Source of the DNA: Alphaproteobacteria bacterium
GTDB lineage: Bacteria > Pseudomonadota > Alphaproteobacteria > Acetobacterales > Acetobacteraceae
Reading direction: 5' to 3'
Length of the DNA: 51,963 nt
Assembly: GCA_026400815.1 (NCBI GenBank)
Contig: JAPLOI010000014.1
Location: forward strand, 1-51,963
Shown: one piece after another, positions 33,542-42,014 of the stretch
Position numbering within the stretch: position 1 is the stretch's first letter
How the letters are laid out: every line of letters starts with the position of its first letter
Notes under the pieces: model-generated
What the model was told of the DNA's origin: nothing
Database searches by the model: none
What the model saw: the letters and a program-made list of their open reading frames with translations, nothing else
Program-made: the position numbers and the translations under genes

Positions 33542-34242
33542 CAGTAGCCGGGCTTCAGGATATAGCCCCGCCCACGCACTGTATGCAGGAAGCGCGGCTC
33601 GCGCGGGTCGGTCTCGATCTTGCGGCGCAGCCGGGTCACCTGCACGTCGATGGCGCGCTCGCCGGATTCGTCCATCTCCAGCGCGGCGCCGATATCCTCG
33701 CGCGTCAGCACCTCGTTCGGCCGTGCCGCGAGGGCGGCCAGCAGCGCCGCCTCCCCCCCGGTCAGCCGCACCACGCCGGCGGGCCCGCGCAGCTCGCCGC
33801 GGGCGCGGTCGAACACCAGCGGCCCCAGCGCCACCGGGCCGGAGGGCGCCGTGTCCACCGGCACCGCCGGCGCGGCCCGGCGCAGCAGCGCGCGGATGCG
33901 CAGCACCAGCTCGCGCGGATCGAACGGCTTGGGCAGGTAGTCATCCGCCCCGGCCTCGAACCCCGCGATCCGGTCCTCCGGCGCACCGCGCGCGGTCAGC
34001 AGCAGGATCGGCGTGACCGCGTTGTCCCGCCGCAATGTCTCGGTCAGCTCCAGCCCGTTCTCGCCGGGCATCATCACGTCCATCACGATCAGGTCCGGCT
34101 GCAGGATGCGCAGCTTCTCCCGCGCCGCCACCGCATCCTCCGCCGCACTCACGCGGAACCCGTTCTCCCTCAGGTAGCGCCCCAACAGCTCGCGCAGCCG
34201 GTGGTCGTCATCCACCACCAGGATCAGGGCGTCGTCGTTCAC
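33541..34242 (-). CDS. OmpR/PhoB-type response regulator (PetR-like)
   Basis: The 233-residue regulator has a receiver domain with the acidic triad DDD (11-13), phospho-acceptor Asp55 in LIVMDVMMPGENG, the switch threonine in ILLLTARG and Lys107 in YLPKPFD. A winged-helix effector domain follows, ending VRGRGYILKPGY. Order MarR - regulator - kinase matches the petP-petR arrangement of alphaproteobacteria, in which PetR controls cytochrome bc1 genes in Rhodobacter; function here is inferred from that. It overlaps the MarR gene by four bases and the kinase by one. Confidence 0.93.
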   Translation of the reverse strand: MNDDALILVVDDDHRLRELLGRYLRENGFRVSAAEDAVAAREKLRILQPDLIVMDVMMPGENGLELTETLRRDNAVTPILLLTARGAPEDRIAGFEAGADDYLPKPFDPRELVLRIRALLRRAAPAVPVDTAPSGPVALGPLVFDRARGELRGPAGVVRLTGGEAALLAALAARPNEVLTREDIGAALEMDESGERAIDVQVTRLRRKIETDPREPRFLHTVRGRGYILKPGY

Positions 34243-34781
34243 GACCGGTTCCGGTCCAGATACAGCCGCGCCTCGTCGTCCATGATGCCGCGCATCACCC
34301 GGCGGAACCCGTCCACCGCGCCGGCCCCGGCCTCGCGATAGGCCGCCGCCAGCCGCTCGCGCTGGCGGTCGAACAACTGCCGCTCCAGCGCCTCGCCGGT
34401 TTCGGTCAGGGTCAGCAGGCGCTGGCGCCGGTCCACCTGGCCCTGCTGCTGGGTGACGTAGCCTTCCTCCACCAGCATGTTCAGCACCCGCGCCAGGCTC
34501 TGCTTGGTGATGCGCAGGATCGACAGCAGGTCGGATACCGGCAGGCCGGGATTGCGCCCGATATAGTGCAGCGCCCGGTGATGCGCCCGGCCCATGCCCA
34601 GCCCCTCCAGCACCTCGTCCGCCGCGCGGGTGAAATCGCGATAGGCGAAGAACAGCAGGTCCTGCGCCGAGCGCAGTTCCTCCTCGCGCAGGAACAGCAG
34701 GTTGGCGCCGGCGGGCATGCCCGTGCGCGAATCAGACGACCGGGCCTCGCCCGCACGGAGCTCGCCCTTCAGATCGGGCAT
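34239..34781 (-). CDS. MarR-family transcriptional regulator (PetP-like)
   Basis: The 180-residue protein has the MarR winged-helix core: HHRALHYIGRNPGLPVSDLL, ILRITKQSLARVLNMLVEEG and VDRRQRLLTLTETGEAL, the D-R-R wing motif included. Start at 34781 was chosen because GAGGT lies about ten bases upstream; ATG 34790 and TTG 34799 are also in frame. First gene of the three-gene regulatory operon, divergent from a class-IV aminotransferase. It may act at the inverted repeat in the intergenic region. Confidence 0.88.
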   Translation of the reverse strand: MPDLKGELRAGEARSSDSRTGMPAGANLLFLREEELRSAQDLLFFAYRDFTRAADEVLEGLGMGRAHHRALHYIGRNPGLPVSDLLSILRITKQSLARVLNMLVEEGYVTQQQGQVDRRQRLLTLTETGEALERQLFDRQRERLAAAYREAGAGAVDGFRRVMRGIMDDEARLYLDRNRS

Positions 34782-34808
34782 ATCTGGCATACCTCGCAAT
34801 TACGGCAG

Positions 34809-34864
34809 GATTGTTGACGTAGCTGAAACACGATTATAGCGTTGCCACCCATAGAGCAACAATC
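34809..34864. promoter_or_regulatory. Divergent promoter region between the marR-type gene and the aminotransferase
   Basis: GATTGTTG (34809-34816) and CAACAATC (34857-34864) form a perfect 8-bp inverted repeat 40 bases apart. Between them a candidate rightward promoter reads TTGTTG (34811-34816) - 18 bases - TATAGC (34835-34840). The repeat arms overlap the -35 and the region just upstream of the aminotransferase ribosome-binding site, so bound regulator could repress it. A+T content is higher than in surrounding DNA. Confidence 0.4.
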
Positions 34865-34882
34865 TTGCGGGAGAGCAGTCCC

Positions 34883-35782
34883 ATGGCGCTGGTTCCTTTC
34901 GATGACCGGGATGGGTTCATCTGGTACAACGGCACAATGATGCCCTGGCGAGACGCCAAGCTGCACGTGCTGTCGCATGGCCTTCACTATGCCAGCGCCG
35001 TGTTCGAAGGCGAGAGGGCATATGCCGGCAACATCTTCAAGCTGCGCGAACACACCGACCGCTTCCACAACTCCGCCCGCATCCTCGGCTTCGAGATTCC
35101 GTACACCGCCGACGAGATCGACGCCGCCTGCATGCAGGTGCTCGCCGCCAACGGCCAGACCGATGCCTATGTCCGCCCGCTGGCCTGGCGCGGTTCTGAG
35201 ATGATGGCCGTCGCCGCCCAGAACTCGAAGATCAACGTTGCCATCGCCACCTGGGCCTGGCCCGCCATGTTCGCCGACCGGATGAAGGGCATCCGCCTCG
35301 ATATGGCGGAATGGCGCCGCCCGCACCCGCAAACCGCCCCCACCGCCTCCAAGGCCGCCGGCCTCTACATGATCGGCACGCTCTCCAAGCACGCCGCCGA
35401 GGCCAAGGGCTTCCAGGACGCGCTGATGCTGGATTGGCGCGGCCATGTCTCTGAAGCCACCGGCGCCAACGTCTTCTTTGCCTTCGACGGTGAGCTGCAC
35501 ACCCCCACGCCGGATTGCTTCCTGGATGGCATCACGCGCCGCACCGTGATGGCCCTGGCGCGGGTGAACCAGATCAAGGTGGTGGAACGCACCATCATGC
35601 CGGAGGAAATTGCCCACGCCAGCGAAGTGATGATCGTCGGCACCGGCGCCGAAGTGACCCCGGTGCGCGAAATCGCCGGCACCCACTACACGCCGGGCCG
35701 GATCACCGAGACGCTGCTGACCGATTACGAGAAGCTAGTGCGCATGAGCCCGGCCGATGTGGAGAAGCGGCTGGCGGGTTAG
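34883..35782 (+). CDS. ilvE: Branched-chain amino acid aminotransferase (IlvE type)
   Basis: The 299-residue fold-type IV aminotransferase begins ALVPFDDRDGFIWYNGTMMPW and has LHYASAVFEGERAY, YVRPLAWRG, the Schiff-base lysine in TASKAAGLYMIG (about residue 160) and VSEATGANVFF with DGITRRTVMALA. It fits IlvE better than the copy at 18289-19137 and would make leucine, isoleucine and valine from their 2-oxo acids. ATG 34883 has GGGAGAG upstream; codons are strongly biased, implying high expression. It is divergent from the marR-type gene and has its own terminator. Confidence 0.9.
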   Translation: MALVPFDDRDGFIWYNGTMMPWRDAKLHVLSHGLHYASAVFEGERAYAGNIFKLREHTDRFHNSARILGFEIPYTADEIDAACMQVLAANGQTDAYVRPLAWRGSEMMAVAAQNSKINVAIATWAWPAMFADRMKGIRLDMAEWRRPHPQTAPTASKAAGLYMIGTLSKHAAEAKGFQDALMLDWRGHVSEATGANVFFAFDGELHTPTPDCFLDGITRRTVMALARVNQIKVVERTIMPEEIAHASEVMIVGTGAEVTPVREIAGTHYTPGRITETLLTDYEKLVRMSPADVEKRLAG

Positions 35783-35838
35783 GCAACCGGGTCAGTACAT
35801 TCCCGCCGCTTTGTCGCCGGGTGGGGTGTCGGACTGAG

Positions 35839-35866
35839 GCCGATCGGATGCCTGCATCCGATCGGC
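35839..35866. repeat. Perfect 13-bp palindrome downstream of ilvE
   Basis: GCCGATCGGATGC and its exact complement are separated by CT only. It precedes the ilvE terminator by 9 bases and lies between convergent genes. It may be a leftward terminator component for the acyl-CoA dehydrogenase gene or a protein-binding site; no T-run follows on either strand. Confidence 0.6.
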
Positions 35867-35874
35867 TGTTGATC

Positions 35875-35910
35875 AACCCAGGACCCTGGCAGGTGTCCTG
35901 GGTTTTCTTT
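35875..35910 (+). terminator. Rho-independent terminator of ilvE
   Basis: AACCCAGGAC (35875-35884) pairs with GTCCTGGGTT (35895-35904) around a 10-base loop, with TTTTCTTT at the end. Located about 90 bases after the ilvE stop and before the convergent acyl-CoA dehydrogenase gene. Confidence 0.9.
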
Positions 35911-35927
35911 GTGACAGCCCTGCCGGG

Positions 35928-37142
35928 TTACCCCACGCGCCACTTCCAGAAATCACCGCCTTCGCGGGTCATGAAGTTGGAGAGCACCATGCGGTGCACT
36001 TCGCTGGCGCCGTCCACCAGGCGGGCCTGGCGGGCGTAGCGGTAGATCCATTCCACCGGCGTGTCCTTGGAGTAGCCGCGGGCGCCGAGGAGTTGCAGCG
36101 CGGTGTCGGCCGCCTTGTGCAGGGCGTCGGCGACCACGATCTTGGCCATCGAGACTTCCTTGCGGGCGAAGTCGCCCTGATCGAGCAGCCAGGCGGCCTT
36201 CATGGTGAGCTGGCGGCCGATCTCGATTTCCATGGCGGCCTGGCCGATGAGGGTTTGCACGCTTTCGTGGTCGATCAGCCGGCCGCCGAAGCTGCGGCGC
36301 TGCTGGACATACTCCATCGCGATTTCCAGGCAGCGGCGGGCCAGACCGGTCCAGCGCATGCAGTGGGTGAGGCGGGCCGGGCCGAGGCGGATCTGGGTGA
36401 GCTTGAGGCCGTCTCCCACTTCCATCAGGCGGTTTTCGTCGGGGATTTCCAGCCCGTCGAACTCGATCTCGCAATGGCCGCCGTGTTCCTCCGGCCCCAT
36501 GATCTCGATGCGGCGCAGGATGCGCCAGCCGGGCTGGTCGCGGTGGAACAGGAAGGCGGTGAGGCCCTTGCGGTCATCGGCCGAGGTGCGGGCGATGAGG
36601 ATGAAGTGCTCGGCGGTTTCGGCGCCGGTGATGAACCACTTGCGGCCGTTGATCTTCCAGCCGGTGTTGGTGCGCACGGCTTCGGTGTTGGTGAGCGAGG
36701 GGTCGCTGCCGCAGCCACGGCCGTCTTCGTCCATCGGCTCGGTCATGATGAAGCTGGAGTTCATCTTGCCGTCGATGACGGGTTGCAGCCACCAGTCCTG
36801 CTGGGCCTTGGTGGCGACCTGGGCCATGACGCGCATGTTGCCGTCATCCGGGGCGGCGCAGTTGAAGCAGACGGGGCCGAAGATGGAGCGGTTCATTTCC
36901 TCGTAAAGCACGGCCTGCTCGACCATCGGCAGGCCGCCGCCGCCGCGGGATTTCGGCGATTGCAGGGCCCAGATGCCCATGGCGCGGGTTTCCTGGCGCA
37001 GTTCGGCCAGCAGGGCGTGGTTGATGTTCTCGTGCGCGTCGTAGCTGGCGCGGTCGCGCTCCAGCGGGATCAGGCGCTCGTTGACGAAGTTGCGGATGGC
37101 GAGGCGCTTGGCCTCGGTCTCCGGGGAGATGGTGAACTGCAT
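35928..37142 (-). CDS. Acyl-CoA dehydrogenase
   Basis: The 404-residue flavoprotein has the acyl-CoA dehydrogenase layout: helical N-domain (INHALLAELRQETRAMGIWAL), FAD/acyl-binding middle segment (SSFIMTEPMDEDGRGCGSDP, INGRKWFITGA) and C-domain (RRSFGGRLIDHESVQTLIGQ, ending ARLVDGASEVHRMVLSNFM). The ARLVDGASEVHR end resembles the ACAD10/11-like subgroup. It oxidises an acyl-CoA to the 2-enoyl-CoA, passing electrons to ETF. No partner beta-oxidation genes are adjacent, so the chain specificity is not known. Confidence 0.92.
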   Translation of the reverse strand: MQFTISPETEAKRLAIRNFVNERLIPLERDRASYDAHENINHALLAELRQETRAMGIWALQSPKSRGGGGLPMVEQAVLYEEMNRSIFGPVCFNCAAPDDGNMRVMAQVATKAQQDWWLQPVIDGKMNSSFIMTEPMDEDGRGCGSDPSLTNTEAVRTNTGWKINGRKWFITGAETAEHFILIARTSADDRKGLTAFLFHRDQPGWRILRRIEIMGPEEHGGHCEIEFDGLEIPDENRLMEVGDGLKLTQIRLGPARLTHCMRWTGLARRCLEIAMEYVQQRRSFGGRLIDHESVQTLIGQAAMEIEIGRQLTMKAAWLLDQGDFARKEVSMAKIVVADALHKAADTALQLLGARGYSKDTPVEWIYRYARQARLVDGASEVHRMVLSNFMTREGGDFWKWRVG

Positions 37143-37223
37143 GGCGGACCTCCGGCGGTGTTGGGCGCAGTATCGCGCCGGGCGGGGCGTGCCGCCAGAC
37201 GGGGCTGGCGGCTTGGCTTGTGT

Positions 37224-38138
37224 TCAGCCGCGCGGGTGGGATTTGCGCCAGACGTCCATAAGCTGGGCGGTGTCCACCGCGGTGTAGCGCTGCGTGGTGG
37301 AGAGGCTGGCGTGGCCGAGGAGGTCCTGGATGGTGCGCAGGTCCGCGCCGCCGGCCAGCAGGTGGGTGGCGAAGGAGTGGCGCAGGGCGTGCGGGGTGGC
37401 GTGTTCCGGCAGGCCGTTCGCGCGGCGGAAATTGCGCAGGGTGCGCTGGGCGACGCCGGGGTTGAGGCGTTCGCCGCGCACGCCGACGAAGAGCGGGGCG
37501 GTGGGGTTGGTGGGCTCCGGGTGGTGGCGCAGCCAGTCGGCGATGGCCTCGCGCACGGCGGGCAACACCGGGACGATGCGGGGCTTGGAGCCTTTGCCGA
37601 GCACGCGGAGCATGTCGTCGCTGCCCAGGCGGGGGGCTTCGGCGATGTTCAGGGCGAGGGCTTCGGCGATGCGCAGGCCGCTGCCATAGAGCAGGCTGAA
37701 CAGGGCGGTGTCGCGCGCCTGGGTGAAGGCGGTGTCGGTGGCCTCGCCGATATCCTGCGCGACGGCGCGGGCTTCCGTGGGCGTCAGCGCGTGCGGGAGG
37801 GGCGGCTTGGCCTTGGGGGTGGCGAGCAGGGCGATCTGGGCGTTGGCGACGCCGTGGCGGCGGGCGAGGAAGCGGAAGAAGGCGCGCACGGCGGCCAGAT
37901 GGCGGGCGCGGGTGCTGTTCCCTGCGCCCTCGCTGGCCTCCCAGGCTAGCCAGGCGCGCAGATCGGCGGCGCGCAGGGCGGCGAGGGCCGCCAGGGTGGG
38001 CTCCTCGCCGAGATGGCGGGTGAGGAAGCCGAGGAAGGCGGCGATGTCTCGCCCGTAGGCCTCCACGGTGAGCGGCGAAGCGCGGCGTTCATGCGCCAGC
38101 CAGGCGAGGAAGGCGGCGCGGGCCTGTTCGGCGGTCAT
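37224..38138 (-). CDS. xerC: Tyrosine recombinase XerC
   Basis: The 304-residue recombinase has an N-terminal SAM-like domain (RRASPLTVEAYGRDIAAFLG) and the catalytic residues Arg156 (YGSGLRIAEAL), Lys182 (GKGSKPR), His250 and Arg253 (HALRHSFATHLL), His276 (LLGHASLSTTQRY) and nucleophile Tyr285. With XerD it resolves chromosome dimers at dif. The gene partner order DUF484-xerC, overlapping by four bases, is shared with pseudomonads and other alphaproteobacteria and favours XerC over XerD or a phage integrase. Confidence 0.93.
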   Translation of the reverse strand: MTAEQARAAFLAWLAHERRASPLTVEAYGRDIAAFLGFLTRHLGEEPTLAALAALRAADLRAWLAWEASEGAGNSTRARHLAAVRAFFRFLARRHGVANAQIALLATPKAKPPLPHALTPTEARAVAQDIGEATDTAFTQARDTALFSLLYGSGLRIAEALALNIAEAPRLGSDDMLRVLGKGSKPRIVPVLPAVREAIADWLRHHPEPTNPTAPLFVGVRGERLNPGVAQRTLRNFRRANGLPEHATPHALRHSFATHLLAGGADLRTIQDLLGHASLSTTQRYTAVDTAQLMDVWRKSHPRG

Positions 38139-38752
38139 CGTCTCATCGCCGCGGCCACGGCGCGGGCCAGGAAGGCGAGCGGGCCGAGGCCCTGGGCGGG
38201 GTCGAGCGAGGTGTCGTCGCGCGTGGCCAGCGCAATCAGGCCGGCGGGGCCTTCGCCGGGCAGGCGAAGCAGAGCCTCGTGGCGGGCGAGGCGGGCGGCT
38301 TCGCCATGCAGGATTTGGGCGTCTGGCCCGCCGTTCCGGAACACCACGGCGCGGGTGCCGAGCAGGCGGGCGACCTGGCCGGGCGGCAGGGCGCGGGTGC
38401 CGGGCCACGGCGCTTCCAGGCAGAGGCTGGCGCTGTCGATGGCGAGCAGGGCGGGGAACTCGCCGGTGATGCACTCCACGGGATCCTGGGCGCGGATCAG
38501 GGCCAGCACGGCTTCCTGCACGCGGCGGGCCATGCCGGCGGTGGCGCGGCCGGCGGCGAGGACGCCATCGGCGCGTTCGGCCATCGCCTCGGCATGGGCG
38601 CGCTCGATTTCCAGCATCGCGGCCATGTGGTCGGCCAGCGCCTCGCCATGGACGCGGGTGGGCGGCGTGAGGGCGCGGTAGAGCTCCGGGCGGTCGGCCA
38701 GGAAGGCGGGGTGGGCGCGGAGATAGGCGGCGATGTCGTCGGGGTGGGTCAT
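38135..38752 (-). CDS. DUF484 family protein
   Basis: The 205-residue protein starts MTHPDDIAAYLRAHPAFLAD with the DUF484 opening (I-x-x-Y-L-x-x-H-P-x-F). A coiled-coil-prone helix follows (AALADHMAAMLEIERAHAEA region, about 55-95), then a GAF-like C-terminal half. Function unknown; linked to xerC in many proteobacteria. ATG 38752 was chosen; the upstream frame to 38848 runs into the repeat at 38789-38903 and codes for a low-complexity Cys/Pro tail, so it is not the true start. Confidence 0.88.
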   Translation of the reverse strand: MTHPDDIAAYLRAHPAFLADRPELYRALTPPTRVHGEALADHMAAMLEIERAHAEAMAERADGVLAAGRATAGMARRVQEAVLALIRAQDPVECITGEFPALLAIDSASLCLEAPWPGTRALPPGQVARLLGTRAVVFRNGGPDAQILHGEAARLARHEALLRLPGEGPAGLIALATRDDTSLDPAQGLGPLAFLARAVAAAMRR

Positions 38753-38788
38753 GGGCGACGTGGTGCCGGAGGGGCAGAAAGCACAGGG

Positions 38789-38903
38789 GTCACAGAGGGC
38801 ACAGAGGGCCACAGAGAGCACGGAGACGAGGGCAGAGCACGGAGGCATCCTGGTCTCATCGCGGTCTCTGTGCCCCTCTGTGGTCCTCTGTGTTCTCTGT
38901 GAC
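38789..38903. repeat. Family-III CACAGAGG-type palindromic repeat, copy 1
   Basis: Arms built of repeated CACAGAG units (GTCACAGAGGGCACAGAG at 38789) face complementary CTCTGTG units (ending CTCTGTGAC at 38903), giving a long imperfect hairpin. It lies between fsa and DUF484 (both leftward). Repeats of this kind with CAC(A/G)GAGG units occur in many unrelated bacteria; the role is not established. Confidence 0.85.
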
Positions 38904-38948
38904 CACTTTGCTTGCCGATGCCGGCCGCCGCGCCGGGGCGTTCCTGCT

Positions 38949-39605
38949 TCAGGCGATCGTCTGCCCGGTCTTCGCCCAATCGGCCAGGAACGCCGCCAGG
39001 CCCTTGTCCGTCAGCGGGTGGCCGTAGAGCATGCGCAGCACGTTGGGCGGCAGGGTGGCGACATGGGCGCCGAGCTTGGCGGATTCCACCACGTGGATGG
39101 GGTGGCGGATGCTGGCCACGAGGACTTCCGTCTTGAGCGCGCTATAGTTGCGGTAGATGGCGACGATGTCGGCGATCAGGGCCATGCCGTCCTGGCCGAT
39201 ATCGTCCAGGCGGCCGACGAAGGGGCTGACGAAGGTGGCGCCGGCCTTGGCGGCGAGCAGGGCCTGGGCGGCGGAGAAGCAGAGGGTGACGTTGGTTTGC
39301 ACGCCTTCGCCGGTGAGGGTCTTGCAGGCGCGCAGGCCGTCGGGCGTGAGGGGGAGCTTGATGGTGACGTTGGTGGCGATCTTCTTGAGCACCGCGGCTT
39401 CGCGCATCATGCCTTCGTAGTCGGTGGCGGCGACCTCGGCGCTGACCGGGCCCTCGACGATGGCGCAGATCTCGGCCACCACGTCGAGGATCTTGCGGCC
39501 GGACTTGGCGATGAGGGAGGGGTTGGTGGTGACCCCATCGAGCAGCCCGGAGGCGGCGAGCGACTTGATCTCGGCCGTGTCGGCGGTGTCGACGAAGAAT
39601 TTCAT
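38949..39605 (-). CDS. fsa: Transaldolase / fructose-6-phosphate aldolase-like protein
   Basis: The 218-residue protein has the short TalC/Fsa-type transaldolase length and pattern: [33 protein letters not shown], Schiff-base lysine Lys83 in [13 protein letters not shown], and [15 protein letters not shown]. It cleaves or forms C-C bonds between dihydroxyacetone units and aldehyde phosphates in the non-oxidative pentose phosphate pathway. Distinguishing true transaldolase from fructose-6-phosphate aldolase by sequence alone is unreliable. It is divergent from priA with 49 bases between them. Confidence 0.9.
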   Translation of the reverse strand: MKFFVDTADTAEIKSLAASGLLDGVTTNPSLIAKSGRKILDVVAEICAIVEGPVSAEVAATDYEGMMREAAVLKKIATNVTIKLPLTPDGLRACKTLTGEGVQTNVTLCFSAAQALLAAKAGATFVSPFVGRLDDIGQDGMALIADIVAIYRNYSALKTEVLVASIRHPIHVVESAKLGAHVATLPPNVLRMLYGHPLTDKGLAAFLADWAKTGQTIA

Positions 39606-39654
39606 GGCGGTCTTCCGATCAGGGGGCTGGCGTTGCTTGGGTTGGGTATAGCGG

Positions 39655-41895
39655 ATGGCTGAGCGGAACAGGAAGCGGGTGGAGCAGGGGGAGCTGGTTC
39701 CGGAGGCGCGCGGGGCGGTCGCGCCCCAGGCGCGCGGGACGATCGTGCCTGTGCTGCTGCCCTATCCGTTTGCGGGGCCGTTCGATTATCGGGTGCCGCA
39801 GGGGATGAGCGTGGCGCCGGGGGATATCGTGATGGTGCCGCTGAACCGGCGCATCGAATACGGCGTGGTGTGGGATGGGCCGCCGGAGGGCACGGTGGGG
39901 GACAACCGGCTGCGGCCGATCTCCGGGCCGGCGGAGGCGGCGCCGATGCGCCAGGATGTTCGCCAGCTGGTGGATTGGATCGCGGCCTATACCGTCTCGC
40001 TGCCCGGGGAGGTGCTGGCGATGGCGCTGCGGGTGCCGGCAGTGCAGCCGGAGACGGCGCCGGTGGGCTGGCGGCGGGCGGAGGCGTTGCCGGAGGCGCG
40101 GATGACGGAGCAGCGCCAGCGGGTGCTGGAGGTGCTGGGCGAGCGGCTGCTGGCCGGGCCGGCGCTGGCGCAGGAGGCCGGCGTTTCCTCCACCCTGCTG
40201 CGTGGCATGGCCGATGCCGGGCTGATCGTGCCGGTGCAGCTGGCGGTGGCCCCGCCGTTCCAGCTTCCGGATCCAGAGCATCCGCGGCCCGAGCTTTCGG
40301 AAGACCAGGAGGCGGCGGCGGCGGAGCTGCGCGCGGCGGTGCAGGCGCGGGGGTTTTCGGTGACGTTGCTGGAGGGGGTGACGGGCTCCGGCAAGACGGA
40401 GGTGTATCTGGAGGCGATCGCGGAATGCCTGCGGCAGGGGCGGCAATGCCTGATCCTGCTGCCGGAGATCGCGCTGTCCTCCCAGTGGCTGGAGCGGTTC
40501 GAGCGGCGGTTCGGGGTGGCGCCGGCGGTGTGGCATTCCGATCTCGGCAGCCGCACGCGGCGGATCACCTGGCGGGAGGTGGCGCGCGGGGCGGCGCCGG
40601 TGGTGGTGGGGGCGCGCTCGGCGCTGTTCCTGCCGTTCCCGGACCTCGGCCTGGTGATCATCGACGAGGAGCATGAGACGGCGTTCAAGCAGGAGGATGG
40701 CGTGGTGTACCACGCGCGGGACATGGCGGTGGTGCGCGCGCGGCTGTGTTCGGCGCCGGCGGTGCTGGTTTCCGCCACGCCGAGCCTGGAGACGGTGGCC
40801 AATGCGGAGGCGGGGCGGTACCGGCGGCTGCATTTGCCGTCGCGGTTCGGGGGGGCGAGCCTGCCCGATATCGAGCTGATCGATCTGCGGGCGACGCCGC
40901 CGGAGCGGGGCAAGTTCCTGGCGCCGCCGCTGGTGGAGGCGATGCACGCCACCTTCGCGCGCGGGGAGCAGGCGATGCTGTTCCTCAACCGGCGCGGCTA
41001 TGCGCCGCTGACGCTGTGCCGCACCTGCGGGCACCGGATGCAATGCCCCAATTGCACCGCCTGGCTGGTGGAGCACCGGGCGCGGCGCATCCTGCAATGC
41101 CACCATTGCGGCCACACCATCCCGATCCCGCCGGAATGCCCGGAATGCAAGGCGCCGCATTCGCTGACGGCGGTGGGGCCGGGGGTGGAGCGGATCACGG
41201 AGGAGGCGCGCGAAACCTTTCCGGAGGCGCGGCTGCTGGTGATGGCGAGCGATACGCTGACGGGCCCGCAGGCGGCTGCCGATGCGGCACATGCGATCGA
41301 GGACCGGCAGGTGGATCTGATCATCGGCACGCAGATCGTGGCCAAGGGGTGGCATTTTCCGCATCTGACGCTGGTGGGGGCGGTGGATGCCGATCTTGGT
41401 TTGGCGGGGGGCGATCTGCGCGCGGCGGAGCGGACGGTGCAGCTATTGCACCAGGTGGCCGGGCGGGCGGGGCGGGCGGATGCGCCGGGGCGGGTGCTGC
41501 TGCAGACCTTCTCGCCGGAACACAAGGTGATGCAGGCGCTGCTTTCCGGCGACCTGGAGAGCTTCCGCGAGAACGAGGCGGCGGAGCGCCGGCCCGGCCA
41601 TTGGCCGCCATACGGGCGGCTGGCGGCGCTGGTGGTGAGTGCGGACAGCGCCGAGGCGGCGGATATTGCGGCGCGCGACCTGGGCCGGGCGGCGCCGGCG
41701 GGAGATGGGATCCTGGTGCTGGGGCCGGCCCCCGCCCCTCTCGCCATCCTGCGCGGGCGGCACCGGCGGCGGCTGCTGCTGAAGGCGCGGCGGGATGTGG
41801 CGGTGCAGCCCCTGATCCGCGACTGGCTGGCGCAGGTGCCCACCGGGCGCGGGGTGAAGGTGGAGATCGATATCGATCCGGTGAGTTTTCTGTGA
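39655..41895 (+). CDS. priA: Primosomal replication helicase PriA
   Basis: The 746-residue helicase has the N-terminal 3'-DNA-binding domain ([20 protein letters not shown]) and helicase Walker [13 protein letters not shown] (about 243-254). The DEAH-like box is [14 protein letters not shown], and paired zinc-binding cysteines follow ([13 protein letters not shown] and [17 protein letters not shown]). It ends with [16 protein letters not shown]. It restarts stalled forks by loading DnaB. Length is normal for alphaproteobacteria. ATG 39655 used. It ends 15 bases before family-III repeat copy 2. Confidence 0.96.
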   Translation: MAERNRKRVEQGELVPEARGAVAPQARGTIVPVLLPYPFAGPFDYRVPQGMSVAPGDIVMVPLNRRIEYGVVWDGPPEGTVGDNRLRPISGPAEAAPMRQDVRQLVDWIAAYTVSLPGEVLAMALRVPAVQPETAPVGWRRAEALPEARMTEQRQRVLEVLGERLLAGPALAQEAGVSSTLLRGMADAGLIVPVQLAVAPPFQLPDPEHPRPELSEDQEAAAAELRAAVQARGFSVTLLEGVTGSGKTEVYLEAIAECLRQGRQCLILLPEIALSSQWLERFERRFGVAPAVWHSDLGSRTRRITWREVARGAAPVVVGARSALFLPFPDLGLVIIDEEHETAFKQEDGVVYHARDMAVVRARLCSAPAVLVSATPSLETVANAEAGRYRRLHLPSRFGGASLPDIELIDLRATPPERGKFLAPPLVEAMHATFARGEQAMLFLNRRGYAPLTLCRTCGHRMQCPNCTAWLVEHRARRILQCHHCGHTIPIPPECPECKAPHSLTAVGPGVERITEEARETFPEARLLVMASDTLTGPQAAADAAHAIEDRQVDLIIGTQIVAKGWHFPHLTLVGAVDADLGLAGGDLRAAERTVQLLHQVAGRAGRADAPGRVLLQTFSPEHKVMQALLSGDLESFRENEAAERRPGHWPPYGRLAALVVSADSAEAADIAARDLGRAAPAGDGILVLGPAPAPLAILRGRHRRRLLLKARRDVAVQPLIRDWLAQVPTGRGVKVEIDIDPVSFL

Positions 41896-41909
41896 GCCGG
41901 TAAGGAAGG

Positions 41910-42002
41910 TTCACCACGGAGGCACGGAGGACACGGAGGAAGGCACGGAGTCGAAGCTTCACCTCCGTGCCTTCTCCGTGAACTCCGTGCCTCCGTGGTG
42001 AA
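41910..42002. repeat. Family-III CACGGAGG-type palindromic repeat, copy 2
   Basis: TTCACCACGGAGGCACGGA (41910-41928) is exactly complementary to 41984-42002 (19 bp). Inside, GAAGGCACGGAG pairs with CTCCGTGCCTTC. It sits between convergent priA and an uncharacterised gene and is a candidate bidirectional terminator. Confidence 0.88.
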
Positions 42003-42014
42003 TCTGTCCTTTCT

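Noticed and set aside
32163-33547. Large plus-strand frames over the kinase gene
   Set aside because: Antisense to a histidine kinase with all H, N and G boxes.
35868-35878. GTTGATCAAC as a second FNR-type site
   Set aside because: The half-sites are adjacent without the 4-base spacer, and the sequence sits in the ilvE 3' region between a palindrome and a terminator.
37224-38138. Phage or integron integrase instead of XerC
   Set aside because: The DUF484-xerC overlap, core-gene neighbours and absence of attachment repeats or phage genes favour the housekeeping recombinase.
38789-38903. CRISPR-like short repeats (CACAGAG units)
   Set aside because: Units are too short, irregularly spaced and arranged as facing complements; there are no spacers of constant length and no cas genes.
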